A DNA stretch of 22,654 nucleotides from Roseiarcus sp031367195 (lineage in GTDB: Bacteria; Pseudomonadota; Alphaproteobacteria; Rhizobiales; Beijerinckiaceae), in assembly GCA_031367195.1 (NCBI GenBank), contig JANLPL010000046.1, positions 1 through 22,654 of the forward strand, given 5' to 3'. The position numbers and the translations under genes were made by a program. Positions 13,821 through 21,647 of the stretch are shown here, one piece after another (within the stretch, counting starts at the first letter, position 1; each line of letters begins with the position of its first letter). A model generated the notes under the pieces. That model searched no databases, was not told the origin of the DNA, and saw nothing but the letters and a program-made list of their open reading frames with translations.

Positions 13821-15638
13821 CTATTTCGGCGTGACGCGGAATAGCATGAATCCGTCCGGTCCCGGCCCAAGCGGCGCGACCTCGACCTCGGGCGGCGGCG
13901 CGACCGATGCGGCTTCCGGCGGCGCGAGCAGGGTCGCCGTCACCGACGCGGGCCAGGGCGCCAGGCGCCAGCCGCCGCCCGGGCTCACCGTGACGCGCGG
14001 GCGGCTTTTCACGTATTGCAGCAATGCGTCGAAATTTGAATCCGGGGCCTCGTAGATAACCGAGCTTCCGTTGCAACCGGGGAAATGGCCGCCGCCCGAG
14101 GCGCGATAGGAATTGGTGACGACCAGAAACGGCGCCGTTTCATCAATCGCCCGGCCCTCGAAGCGGAGATCGACCACGCGGCGCGCGTTGGGTCCAATCA
14201 ACGCGCCCTGGTCGTCGTAGCGTGCGGGCTGCGTCAGATCGAGGCGGTAGGTCACGCCGGCGAGGGAATCGAAATCATAGGCCGCGAAATTGGGCGCCAG
14301 CAGCGGCTGCGGGTCGGTGATAGCGGGGTCGAGGCGGCGGAACACGCTGGCCGAGCGATCCAGCCATTCGCGCAATTGCGCCCCGCTCGCCTGCACCACC
14401 CGCAGACCGTTGGGATAGACATAGAGATCGGCGACATGGCGCAGCGCGATCGCGCCTTTCGGGGTCTGGCTATAGTTGGAGACGCCGTTGCGGCCGCCGC
14501 ATTTGAACGGCGCCGAGGCCGAGAGCAGCGGGAGGTCGGGCAGGGGCAGTTGGCGCGCATACCAGGCTTGCGCGTCGTGGACGACGCGGACGGAGGCATC
14601 GTCGCCGATAATGGCGAAATAGGAGGCAAGCCGCTCGTCGATCTCGCCTACGGGCGCGCGCACGTAAGTCAGCGTCGCCTCATGCGCGCTCTGCGTGGCG
14701 GCGAGTACGGTGGGATCGGGCGGCGTGTTCGCCTCGACCTTGCGCAGCGAGACTTTGACGTCGCTGACGCGCCAGCCGGGGGTTTCCAGCGTCAGGTCGA
14801 TCACGCCGACATGGCCGCCCCAGAAGCCGGCCATGACAGCGGGCACGCCTGCCAGCGCGCCGCGCGCCGCGTCCACATCGGCCACGCCGGCGAAATCGGC
14901 GCCCGGCAACAAGAGATGCTGATGCCCGACGAAGATCGCGTCGATCCCGCCGACCCCCGCCAGCGCCAGCCCGGCGTTCTCGTCCGCGCCCGACGGCCCT
15001 GTCCTGGAAATGCCGGCGTGGCACAAAGCCACGATCAGGTCGGCGCCGGCCGCGCGACATGCGGGGACGTGGCGACGCGCCGCCTCCACAATGGGAATCG
15101 TGGTCGCGCGGCCGGCGAGGTGGCTCATGTCCCAGCGCACGATCTGCGGCGTGACGAAGCCGATCACGCCAATAGCGAGATCGCGGGCCGCGCCGTCGCT
15201 GTCGATCAACCGGCGCCGGATCAGCGTCCACGGGGTGAAATAGGACGCGCCGTCGGCCTTAAGCACATTGCAGCACAGGAAGGGAAAGGTCGCGCCCTTG
15301 AGCGCCGCATCGAGCAGATCGAGCCCATAGTTGAATTCGTGATTGCCGACGGTCGCGGCGTCGTAGCCGACGGCGTTCATGGCCTCGATCAGGGGATGGC
15401 GATCGATCAGGCGGCCCCCAAGCGCTAGCGCCGCCCAATCGCCGAGCGGCGAGCCCTGGATCAGATCGCCATTGTCGAACAGCAGCGCATTCGCCGCTTC
15501 CGCACGCGCTTGCGCGATCAGCGTCGCCGCTTTGGCGAGGCCGCGCGAATCGTCCGGGCCGTCGCGATAATAATCGTAAGGCGCGACATGCGCGTGCAGG
15601 TCGGTCGTCCCGATCAATCGAAGCTCGGCCGTCGCCAA
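13821..15638 (-). CDS. Metallophosphatase/5'-nucleotidase family protein (CpdB/UshA-like), TTG start
   Basis: The 605-residue protein has an N-terminal calcineurin-like metallophosphatase domain with TTDLHAH (D13, H15), FDNGDLIQGS, TVGNHEFNYG, ALCHAG and VGHQH. A C-terminal 5'-nucleotidase substrate domain follows with GVSNYSQTPKG, YPNGLRVVQASG, DFDSLAGVTYRLD and TNSYRASGGGHFPG. It resembles 2',3'-cyclic-nucleotide phosphodiesterase/3'-nucleotidases. There is no ATG between the podJ stop and the first motif; TTG 15638 has AAGGGGAGG 8 nt upstream and is the best start. Such a product has no signal peptide, unlike the periplasmic enzymes, so it is probably cytoplasmic. Substrate preference is not readable. 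The gene lies 61 nt after podJ and may be cotranscribed. Confidence 0.88.
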   Translation of the reverse strand: MATAELRLIGTTDLHAHVAPYDYYRDGPDDSRGLAKAATLIAQARAEAANALLFDNGDLIQGSPLGDWAALALGGRLIDRHPLIEAMNAVGYDAATVGNHEFNYGLDLLDAALKGATFPFLCCNVLKADGASYFTPWTLIRRRLIDSDGAARDLAIGVIGFVTPQIVRWDMSHLAGRATTIPIVEAARRHVPACRAAGADLIVALCHAGISRTGPSGADENAGLALAGVGGIDAIFVGHQHLLLPGADFAGVADVDAARGALAGVPAVMAGFWGGHVGVIDLTLETPGWRVSDVKVSLRKVEANTPPDPTVLAATQSAHEATLTYVRAPVGEIDERLASYFAIIGDDASVRVVHDAQAWYARQLPLPDLPLLSASAPFKCGGRNGVSNYSQTPKGAIALRHVADLYVYPNGLRVVQASGAQLREWLDRSASVFRRLDPAITDPQPLLAPNFAAYDFDSLAGVTYRLDLTQPARYDDQGALIGPNARRVVDLRFEGRAIDETAPFLVVTNSYRASGGGHFPGCNGSSVIYEAPDSNFDALLQYVKSRPRVTVSPGGGWRLAPWPASVTATLLAPPEAASVAPPPEVEVAPLGPGPDGFMLFRVTPK

Positions 15639-15646
15639 ACGCAGCG

Positions 15647-15655
15647 CCTCCCCTT
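15647..15655 (-). promoter_or_regulatory. Ribosome binding site fixing the TTG start of the nucleotidase
   Basis: Minus-strand AAGGGGAGG lies 8 nt before TTG 15638. The frame is open far upstream, into podJ, but no ATG or GTG with a ribosome site occurs closer to the first catalytic motif. Confidence 0.7.
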
Positions 15656-15699
15656 GACGGCTATCGACGAGGGGGCGCGAGGCGTCAAGCGACGTGGCT

Positions 15700-18600
15700 T
15701 CAGCTTTTCGACCCGGCCTTGTCGGAGGGAGGCGCCGCGGGGGCGTCGGCGGCGGCCGTGGCGGGGGCGGGCGGGGGATCGTTGACGGCGGGGTCGGGCG
15801 TCTTGGCCTTGAACGCCTCCAACAGCGTCTTGGCCTGCGCCATCGCCTTGCCGTCCATGCGGTTGGAGACTTCGTCGCGCTTGCGCGCGGCGTCGGTGTC
15901 GCCCTGCTTGGCGGCGAGCGAGAACCACATCCAGCTCTGCGCGAGATCCTGGGTCGAGCCCAAGCCGCGGCCATGGAGCACGCCGAGATTGAACTGGCTG
16001 TCGCGCACGCCATAGTCCGCCGCGCGGTGGAACCAGTCCATCGCGGAGGCGTAGTCAGGTTTGCCCGCGCCGCCGTCCTGCGCGAAGAGCACGGCAAGAT
16101 TGTGCATCGCCCGCGCATTGCCGGCGTCGGCGGCCTTTTTGTAAAGCTCCTTGGCCTTCTGGGCGTCGCGTGTGACGCCAGAGCCTTTTTCATAGAGGGC
16201 GCCGAGCCGGTAGAGCGCGAAAGCATTGCCGGCCTCGGCCGCGCTCTGCATCCAGGCCGCCGCCGTCTTTGGATCGCGCGGCACCGTTCGGCCTTCCAGA
16301 TAGCGCTGGGCGATGTCGACTTGCGCGCCCACGTCGCCAGCCGAGGCGGCGGCGGCGAGCGCGCTTCCCACGCCTGTGGGCAGGGCTGCGACCAGATCGG
16401 CGGGCGGCTTCGGCCCGGTTCTTGGCGCTGCGACCCCCGGCGGCGGCAGCGGCGCCGAGATCACCTTGGGGGCGCCGCCGATCGCGCCGGTCGGCATCGG
16501 ATCGAAGGCGGTCGAGAGCGCATCTTTCCGCGCCGGCTCGGCTTGCGCCAGCGGGGTGGCGAGAGTCGCGGGGGCGTCGAGTTCCGACCTGCGTTCCGGC
16601 GGGCGCGCGCCGCGCAATTCGAGCACGGCGACGCCGGTCAGCAGCGTCATCAAACCCGCCGCGCCCAGCAGCGCGGGCCGGCGATGCCGGTTGAACAAGT
16701 CCTGCGCGCGGCGCGCGAACCCGCCGCTTGCCGCGGCCTTGCGCGAGGCTTCACCCTCGTCGCGGCGATCGACCTCGGCCGACGCTGCGTTGGCGGCGCG
16801 ACGGGCGGCGGCGATATGGGTGTTGATCGCGGCCGATTTCGCGTTGGAGGCGTCGCCGCTTTCGCGCACGCGGGCCGGCGGCGCGAGCGGCGCCATATCG
16901 GCGACGAGCGGCGGCTGTGATCGCGATTCGGTCTGGCCCCGCTCGGGGATGTCCTGCATCGCCGAGCGCGGCGCGAAGGAAGGCGTGCCGCGCAGGGCGG
17001 GCGAGGGCCGCGGAGCGTCGGCGACGGTTTCCGAATCCAGCCGTCCGAGCCGGTCGACCAGCTTCTCCAATATGTCCTGCACGCCTGAGAAGCGCGCGTC
17101 CATGCGGCGGTCGAACTGCAACTGTTCGGCGCGCATCTCCGACAGCGTCGCGGCGCCGCGCCCGACCGCCTCGCGCGCCGAGCGGAACGCGTCGAGCTCT
17201 TCGGTCAGCTCGCGCATCGCTTGTTCGAGCGCGGCCGGGGCCGGTCGGGACGCGCCGATGACGTCGAGCCGATCGTGAATGTCCTGGAGATGGCCGAGCA
17301 TCGCCTCCGGGCTTGCGGCGGTGAGCCGTTCGCCGACTTCGCGGGCGATCGCCTGCGCGGTCTGCTCGACGGTGGCCCCCGACAGCCGCGCGTCTGCGAG
17401 ATCGTCGACCTTGTCCTGAAGGACGCGCATTTCCTGTTCGACGGCGCGGGTGTCGGCGGCGGCGCGCAATTCGCCGAGCTTCTCGGTCAGTTCGCGCACC
17501 GCCAGTTCGACGTGCGCCAAACCTTCGTCGGCGGGGCGAAATTCGCTGGCGCGCGAGTCGAGTTTCGTCTCCAGGCCTTCGAGCCGAATGGCGATGTCAT
17601 GCAAAAGGTCGTCGAGCAGGCTGGGCCGATGGCCGCCGACGCGGTCGAGCTTGCCGTCGAGGTCGGCGATCGCCTCGGCGAGGTTCGCCACATCGCTGCG
17701 CTCCACGCCCGGCCGGTTCAGCCGCTCGGCGACCTGGGTCAGCATGGTCTCCAGGCGCCTGCCGTCGAACGGCGGGGCTGCGCGTTCGACCTTGGCCGAG
17801 AGCTCGGCGAGCGCGTCCGCGACCGCCACGAGATCCGAGCCGCCGCTGTCGTGGAGGCCGTCCTGGCGCTCCAGGCGTTCGACCACGTGCGCGAGCGCGG
17901 CTTCGATATGGGAGAGATCGGACGGGCGCGCGCCGTGTTCGACCTTCGCCGCCAGCGCCTCGATCGCCGCGATCAGCGACGCGATATCCTGCGCCGCCAG
18001 TCCAGGGCGCTCGAAATCGGCGACGGCGCCGCGGAACGCCTGTTCGAGCCGGCCGGCGTCGAGCTGCCCGGCCTGCCGCTCGACGATTTCGCGCAGTCCG
18101 TCGAGCCGTTTGGCGAGTTCGTCGAACGGACGGCCGACGACGTCGAGTTGTTCGGCGTGGCGCGCCACGGATTCTCGCACTGCCTCGACCCGCTCGGAAA
18201 GCGCGGCGATCTCGGGCGGCCGGCGAAACGCTTCTTCAAGCCGGGCGTTCATCGCCGCCAGCGTGGAATTGATGCCGTTGGCGTCGACGATGTTAGCGCT
18301 GTCGAGCTTGTCGGCGACCGCCCCGAGCGCGCTCTCCAGCCGCTCCGCCTGCGGCGAAAGCGCCGGATTCTCCAGGCTCTCGCGCACGCTTTCGATGCGG
18401 CGGGCGAGGTCTTCGATCGGCTTGGGGTCGAGCGAGATTGTCGCCGGGCGATTGACCGCCTCGTCGAGTCGGGCGGCGAGATCGCGCAAGGCGAGATCGA
18501 CCGATTGTGCATCCCCTGTCTGATCCAGCCTGGCGCGAATTTCGCCCAGCGCCGCCTCCACGCGCGCGGCGTGCGGCGCGAACTTCTCCTGGCGGTCGAC

Positions 18601-20883
18601 TGCTCCCTTCATGCTGTCGATGCGACGCGAAAGCTCCTCGATCGGCTTCGTGTCGAACGCGGTCGGCCGATTGACGGCCTGCTCGAATTTCGCGGCGAGA
18701 TTACGCAAGCTGGCGTCGACCGCCTCGATCTGCGGGCTCTGCGGCGGCCGGTCGAGCTTGGCGCGGATCTCGCCCAGCGCGCTTTCGAGCCGGTTGACCT
18801 GCGGCGCTAGCGCGCCATTGCTCTCCACCGCCTTGCGGACCGCGTCGATGCGGCGGGCGAGGTCTTCGACCGGCTTGGCGTCAACGGCGCCGCTGCGCGC
18901 AAGCGACGTCTCGACCTGGGCCGAAAGATGCAGCAGCGCCGATTCGAGTTTTTCGATTTCGGCGACGGTGGCGGCGGGACGCTCGAATTTTTGCGCCAGC
19001 GCGCCGACGGCGGCGTTGAGCTTGTCGACCTTGGGCGCAAGTCCGCCCTGGCGCTCCACCAATCCGCGCACGCCTTCGATCCGGCGCGACAATTCCTCGA
19101 TCGGCCGTGCGTCGATCGAGGCTGTGGTGGGGCGTTGCAACGCCGCTTCGAGCCGCGCGACCATGCCCTGCAACGCCGTCGTCGCGGCGGCGGATTGCAC
19201 GCCGGTGGCCGACGCGCGGTCGAGCTTCTCGTCCAGCGTTCGCAACGCGGCGGCGAGCACGGCGGCGTCCGGCCGGGCGCCCTGGCGCTCGATCGTCGCG
19301 CGGATCGTCTCGACCCGTTGGGACAGATCTTCGAACGGGCGCGGATCGACCGCGGGGCGGCGAGCCGCCGCCTCGACGCGGGCGCCGAGTTCGTCGAGCC
19401 GACGTTCGACCGTCTGCAACACGGCCGCGGACGCGCCGCGCTCGATCTCACCGCGCGCGTCGTTGAGGCTCTTGATCGCCTGCTCGAATTCCGCCGGGGC
19501 GGGGGCGCCCAACGTCTCCATGCGCTCGGCGAGGTCGGCGATGCGCCGCTCCAGCCGCTCGGCGACGGCTTGACCGATCGCCGCGCTGTCTTTCTCTTGC
19601 GGCGGGGCGGTCAGCGTTTCGACCTTGTCGGCGAGTCGGCGCAACTCGCGCTGCATCTCCCCGACGCTTGCGTCGAGGGCGTCGCTGTTTTTTCCCTGAG
19701 GCGCGGGGGGCGTGACGGGCGGCGGCTCGACGCCGGCGCCCTTGTTGCGGCGGCGCGCGAGGCGCTCCGAAACCAGGCGGAACGTCTCGTCGTCCTCGCC
19801 GGCGGCGGGTTCAGGGGCGCGCGCGGCGCGGCGCGAAAGCTGCGAGAATCGCGTGGCCAGCGGATCCTCGCGCGCGGGAGCCGGCGCGGCCGGCGGCGTC
19901 CGTGCGAGCGAACTCATCGATTCAAGCGCGCGGGCGGCGCGCGCCTCGCTCTCCTCGGCGCGTTGGCCGACGCGCGCGATGGCGGCTTCCAGCCGTTCGC
20001 GTTCGCGCCCGCGAGTTTCGACCAGGCTCGCCACTTTCTCCAATGTGGCGGCCGTGCGCTGCGCCGAGGTCTCGGCCCGCGCCTCGATTTTGGCGATCGA
20101 CTCCTGCAACTTTTCCCGCTCGTCGCCGCCGGCCTGAACAAGGCCGGATAACGACTCCAGCGCGCGGGCGGTGCGCGCCTCATTGCGGGCGGCGCGCTGC
20201 TCGATCCCGGCGATGGCTTCGTCGAGCTTTCCGCTTTCGCCGCCGTGCGTGTCGACCAGACCGGCCAGCGATTCCAGTGCGCGCGCGGTGCGCGCCTCGT
20301 TCCGCACGGCGCGTTGCTCGATCTTCTCTATGGTTTCGTCGAGCCGGCCGCGTTCGCCTGCGCGCGCCTCGACCAGACCGGTCATCGATTCCAGGGCGCG
20401 CGCGGTGCGCTCCTCGTTGCGTGCGGCGCGCTGCTCGATCTGCCGGATCGCCTGTTCAAGCCGGTCGGGTCCGGTTTCCTCTACGTAATCGATTCGCTGT
20501 TGCGGCCGCCGCGCGTCCTGGCGCGGTTCTTCGACGCGTTCGGGGCGGCGTGAATCGCTTCGGCGCGGGGGTGATTCGCGGTGATTCGCGAGCCGCGCGC
20601 CGGTTTCGGGGCTTCGGGAGGGGCGGATTTCGTCCTCGTCGGCGTCGCGAGGCGAACGCGCGGAGGGGGCGCGCGCGAGGCGGTCGATTCGGTCCTCGAT
20701 GGCTTCAAGACGCTCGCGTTCGCTCAGATCCTCCGGCTCGACACCGAGATCCTCTGCATATTCGGCGACGGCTTCGGCGATCCAATCGTCGAAGTCGATA
20801 CCGGCGCTTTTCGCCATCTTTTCAGCGATTTTGTGGGCCGATCGCTCGCCCGTGCGCCTGTCCCACGCCGATGCCGTTTTCAT
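15700..20883 (-). CDS. podJ: PodJ-like polar localisation factor: giant coiled-coil protein with one TM and SEL1 repeats
   Basis: The 1727-residue protein has an acidic/helical N-terminus (1-70), a disordered Arg/Pro-rich linker (70-140), five ~39-residue helical repeats (143-328), a second linker, then ~75-78-residue repeats (514-945) and further coiled coil to about 1280. A single transmembrane helix lies at 1403-1423, preceded by basic residues (RRAQDLFNRHRR), so the N-terminal part is cytoplasmic. The periplasmic part has a Pro/Ala-rich linker and four SEL1 repeats (about 1514-1665). This is the plan of Caulobacter and rhizobial PodJ, which organises one cell pole. Caulobacter PodJ is shorter (about 970 aa) and ends in a peptidoglycan-binding domain; here the end is Pro/Ala-rich without one. 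The gene symbol rests on architecture, since coiled coils align poorly. ATG 20883 has a weak GGGCGGG upstream. Confidence 0.8.
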   Translation of the reverse strand: MKTASAWDRRTGERSAHKIAEKMAKSAGIDFDDWIAEAVAEYAEDLGVEPEDLSERERLEAIEDRIDRLARAPSARSPRDADEDEIRPSRSPETGARLANHRESPPRRSDSRRPERVEEPRQDARRPQQRIDYVEETGPDRLEQAIRQIEQRAARNEERTARALESMTGLVEARAGERGRLDETIEKIEQRAVRNEARTARALESLAGLVDTHGGESGKLDEAIAGIEQRAARNEARTARALESLSGLVQAGGDEREKLQESIAKIEARAETSAQRTAATLEKVASLVETRGRERERLEAAIARVGQRAEESEARAARALESMSSLARTPPAAPAPAREDPLATRFSQLSRRAARAPEPAAGEDDETFRLVSERLARRRNKGAGVEPPPVTPPAPQGKNSDALDASVGEMQRELRRLADKVETLTAPPQEKDSAAIGQAVAERLERRIADLAERMETLGAPAPAEFEQAIKSLNDARGEIERGASAAVLQTVERRLDELGARVEAAARRPAVDPRPFEDLSQRVETIRATIERQGARPDAAVLAAALRTLDEKLDRASATGVQSAAATTALQGMVARLEAALQRPTTASIDARPIEELSRRIEGVRGLVERQGGLAPKVDKLNAAVGALAQKFERPAATVAEIEKLESALLHLSAQVETSLARSGAVDAKPVEDLARRIDAVRKAVESNGALAPQVNRLESALGEIRAKLDRPPQSPQIEAVDASLRNLAAKFEQAVNRPTAFDTKPIEELSRRIDSMKGAVDRQEKFAPHAARVEAALGEIRARLDQTGDAQSVDLALRDLAARLDEAVNRPATISLDPKPIEDLARRIESVRESLENPALSPQAERLESALGAVADKLDSANIVDANGINSTLAAMNARLEEAFRRPPEIAALSERVEAVRESVARHAEQLDVVGRPFDELAKRLDGLREIVERQAGQLDAGRLEQAFRGAVADFERPGLAAQDIASLIAAIEALAAKVEHGARPSDLSHIEAALAHVVERLERQDGLHDSGGSDLVAVADALAELSAKVERAAPPFDGRRLETMLTQVAERLNRPGVERSDVANLAEAIADLDGKLDRVGGHRPSLLDDLLHDIAIRLEGLETKLDSRASEFRPADEGLAHVELAVRELTEKLGELRAAADTRAVEQEMRVLQDKVDDLADARLSGATVEQTAQAIAREVGERLTAASPEAMLGHLQDIHDRLDVIGASRPAPAALEQAMRELTEELDAFRSAREAVGRGAATLSEMRAEQLQFDRRMDARFSGVQDILEKLVDRLGRLDSETVADAPRPSPALRGTPSFAPRSAMQDIPERGQTESRSQPPLVADMAPLAPPARVRESGDASNAKSAAINTHIAAARRAANAASAEVDRRDEGEASRKAAASGGFARRAQDLFNRHRRPALLGAAGLMTLLTGVAVLELRGARPPERRSELDAPATLATPLAQAEPARKDALSTAFDPMPTGAIGGAPKVISAPLPPPGVAAPRTGPKPPADLVAALPTGVGSALAAAASAGDVGAQVDIAQRYLEGRTVPRDPKTAAAWMQSAAEAGNAFALYRLGALYEKGSGVTRDAQKAKELYKKAADAGNARAMHNLAVLFAQDGGAGKPDYASAMDWFHRAADYGVRDSQFNLGVLHGRGLGSTQDLAQSWMWFSLAAKQGDTDAARKRDEVSNRMDGKAMAQAKTLLEAFKAKTPDPAVNDPPPAPATAAADAPAAPPSDKAGSKS
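15890..16345 (-). other. SEL1 repeat region of the PodJ-like protein
   Basis: Four SEL1-type helical repeats are visible: AQRYLEGRTVPRDPKTAAAW, then YRLGALYEKGSGVTRDAQKA, a third with HNLAVLFAQDGG...YASAMDWF, and FNLGVLHGRGLGSTQDLAQS. Each has the typical A-x-x-x-G-x-x-Y-x-x-G spacing. In PodJ this region is periplasmic. Confidence 0.85.
16615..16677 (-). other. Transmembrane segment of the PodJ-like protein
   Basis: Residues 1403-1423 (PALLGAAGLMTLLTGVAVLE) form the only long hydrophobic stretch of the protein. Arginines on the N-terminal side predict an N-in, C-out orientation. Confidence 0.8.
18049..19344 (-). repeat. Degenerate tandem repeat of about 75-78 codons in podJ
   Basis: A unit beginning (K/R)P(I/V/F)E(D/E)L(A/S)(R/Q)R(I/V) recurs at residues 515, 593, 670, 746 and 821, with weaker copies near 894 and 918. 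Each unit continues with a 'xxLAPxxxRLESALGEIRAKLDR'-like helix and an 'LAAKFEQAVNRP'-like helix. The spacing shrinks steadily (78, 77, 76, 75). The pattern indicates duplication followed by drift in a coiled-coil rod. Confidence 0.75.
19900..20457 (-). repeat. Five tandem repeats of about 39 codons in podJ
   Basis: Units of the form 'IEQRAARNEARTARALESL' followed by an 'xGLVxxxGxExxKLDEAI' segment recur five times between residues 143 and 328. The middle three are nearly identical at DNA level (117-bp period), pointing to recent duplication or gene conversion. The last two have diverged. Confidence 0.8.
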
Positions 20884-20941
20884 ATGCCCGCCCGTCGCAC
20901 GCGACCCTCGCGTTCGCGCACCGATGTTTCCGTGTTTGTGG

Positions 20942-20957
20942 TGAACAAATCGTTAAG
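20942..20957 (+). promoter_or_regulatory. Candidate CtrA-binding site upstream of podJ
   Basis: TGAACAAATCGTTAAG matches TTAA-N7-TTAAC at 7 of 9 fixed positions, with correct spacing, 59 bp upstream of the podJ start codon. The Caulobacter podJ promoter is known to carry a CtrA site through which CtrA represses it, so the place fits. Two mismatches keep this tentative. Confidence 0.4.
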
Positions 20958-21066
20958 CTGTCCCGAAACGGGTCAATCCCGGCGCCAAACTTGTGACGCA
21001 AACGGGGTTGTGTGCACGTATAAGTTGCAATGAAGGCGCGAACACGCTATCCGTAACGGCGGCGGC

Positions 21067-21090
21067 GAGCTTTCGGGGGGCCGGAAGCTC
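21067..21090 (+). promoter_or_regulatory. Hairpin in the merR 5' leader
   Basis: GAGCTTTC (21067-21074) can pair with GGAAGCTC (21083-21090), 8 bp with one G-U pair, around a GGGGGGCC loop, 41 nt before the merR start. There is no T-run after it, so it is not an obvious terminator. It could stabilise the leader or be a binding palindrome. Confidence 0.35.
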
Positions 21091-21131
21091 AAGAACCTTA
21101 GGGGACGCAATAGCGAAAGGGAGATTGAGCG

Positions 21132-21596
21132 ATGGCGACTTTAGGTAATTTGCATGTAGCGCGGCTCGCGCCGGAGATTCAGTCGGACGCTTCCGTCAAT
21201 AACGGCAAGCGCGAAATGACGATCGGGGAGATGGCCTCGGAATTCAACGTCAGTTTGCGCACGCTCAGATTCTACGAGGATCGCAAGTTGCTTCGGCCGC
21301 GACGCGAAGGCAATACCCGGCTATATTCCGTGACCGACCGATTGCGGATGCAGATGATCGTGAAGGGCAAGCAACTCGGCTTCACCCTGACCGAGGTTCA
21401 CGATTTGATAGGAAATTACGAAACGACCGACGATTTCGAGGGCAAGTTGAAGCCGCAACAGATCGTCACGCAGATCGACCACCTTGAGCGGCAACGGGCC
21501 GAGATCGACGGGGCGATCGCAAGGCTGCGCGCCACCCACGAGCGGCTTGCCGCCGCTTATCCCGCCGGGCGGGAGCCTTTGGCGGCTTCGGCGTAA
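21132..21596 (+). CDS. MerR-family transcriptional regulator
   Basis: The 154-residue protein has a winged helix-turn-helix typical of MerR (residues 29-97): 'MTIGEMASEFNVSLRTLRFYE', 'LLRPRREGNTRLYS' and 'KQLGFTLTEVHDLIGNY'. A C-terminal coiled coil for dimerisation (about 105-145) follows. There is no cysteine at all, so it is not a metal- or redox-sensing MerR of the usual kind, and no effector domain is large enough for drug binding. A 28-residue tail precedes the helix-turn-helix; the long start at ATG 21132 is preferred because AGGGAGA lies about 8 nt upstream. It is divergent from podJ and may control itself or podJ; that is inference only. Confidence 0.88.
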   Translation: MATLGNLHVARLAPEIQSDASVNNGKREMTIGEMASEFNVSLRTLRFYEDRKLLRPRREGNTRLYSVTDRLRMQMIVKGKQLGFTLTEVHDLIGNYETTDDFEGKLKPQQIVTQIDHLERQRAEIDGAIARLRATHERLAAAYPAGREPLAASA

Positions 21597-21617
21597 AGCC
21601 GGAGACAAGAAATCGCG

Positions 21618-21643
21618 CGGGCGGCGCTCGGGGGCGCCGCCCG
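21618..21643. terminator. Strong GC hairpin between merR and cmk, probable bidirectional terminator
   Basis: A perfect 10-bp stem (CGGGCGGCGC at 21618-21627 with GCGCCGCCCG at 21634-21643) has a 6-nt loop, in the 51-bp gap between convergent stop codons. On the minus strand it is followed by GATTTCTTG, a modest T-rich tract, so it fits best as the cmk terminator. The plus-strand side has only scattered Ts. Confidence 0.65.
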
Positions 21644-21647
21644 GCGT

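Larger units (their letters stand above)
20884..21131. promoter_or_regulatory. Divergent intergenic region between podJ and merR
   Basis: These 248 bp are less GC-rich than the flanks and hold the control signals of both genes. Seen here are a CtrA-like site near podJ (20942-20957), a TATAAG hexamer at 21019-21024 that could be a merR -10 but lacks a good -35 at normal spacing, and a hairpin at 21067-21090. No open frame of note is present. Confidence 0.6.

Noticed and set aside
15639..16226. Upstream extension of the nucleotidase frame into podJ
   Set aside because: The added residues are a Pro/Arg-rich shadow of the SEL1 region; TTG 15638 with its ribosome site is the better start.
17221..18810. 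529-residue plus-strand open frame within podJ
   Set aside because: Its repeats are the mirror image of the podJ coiled-coil repeats, and no family motif is present.
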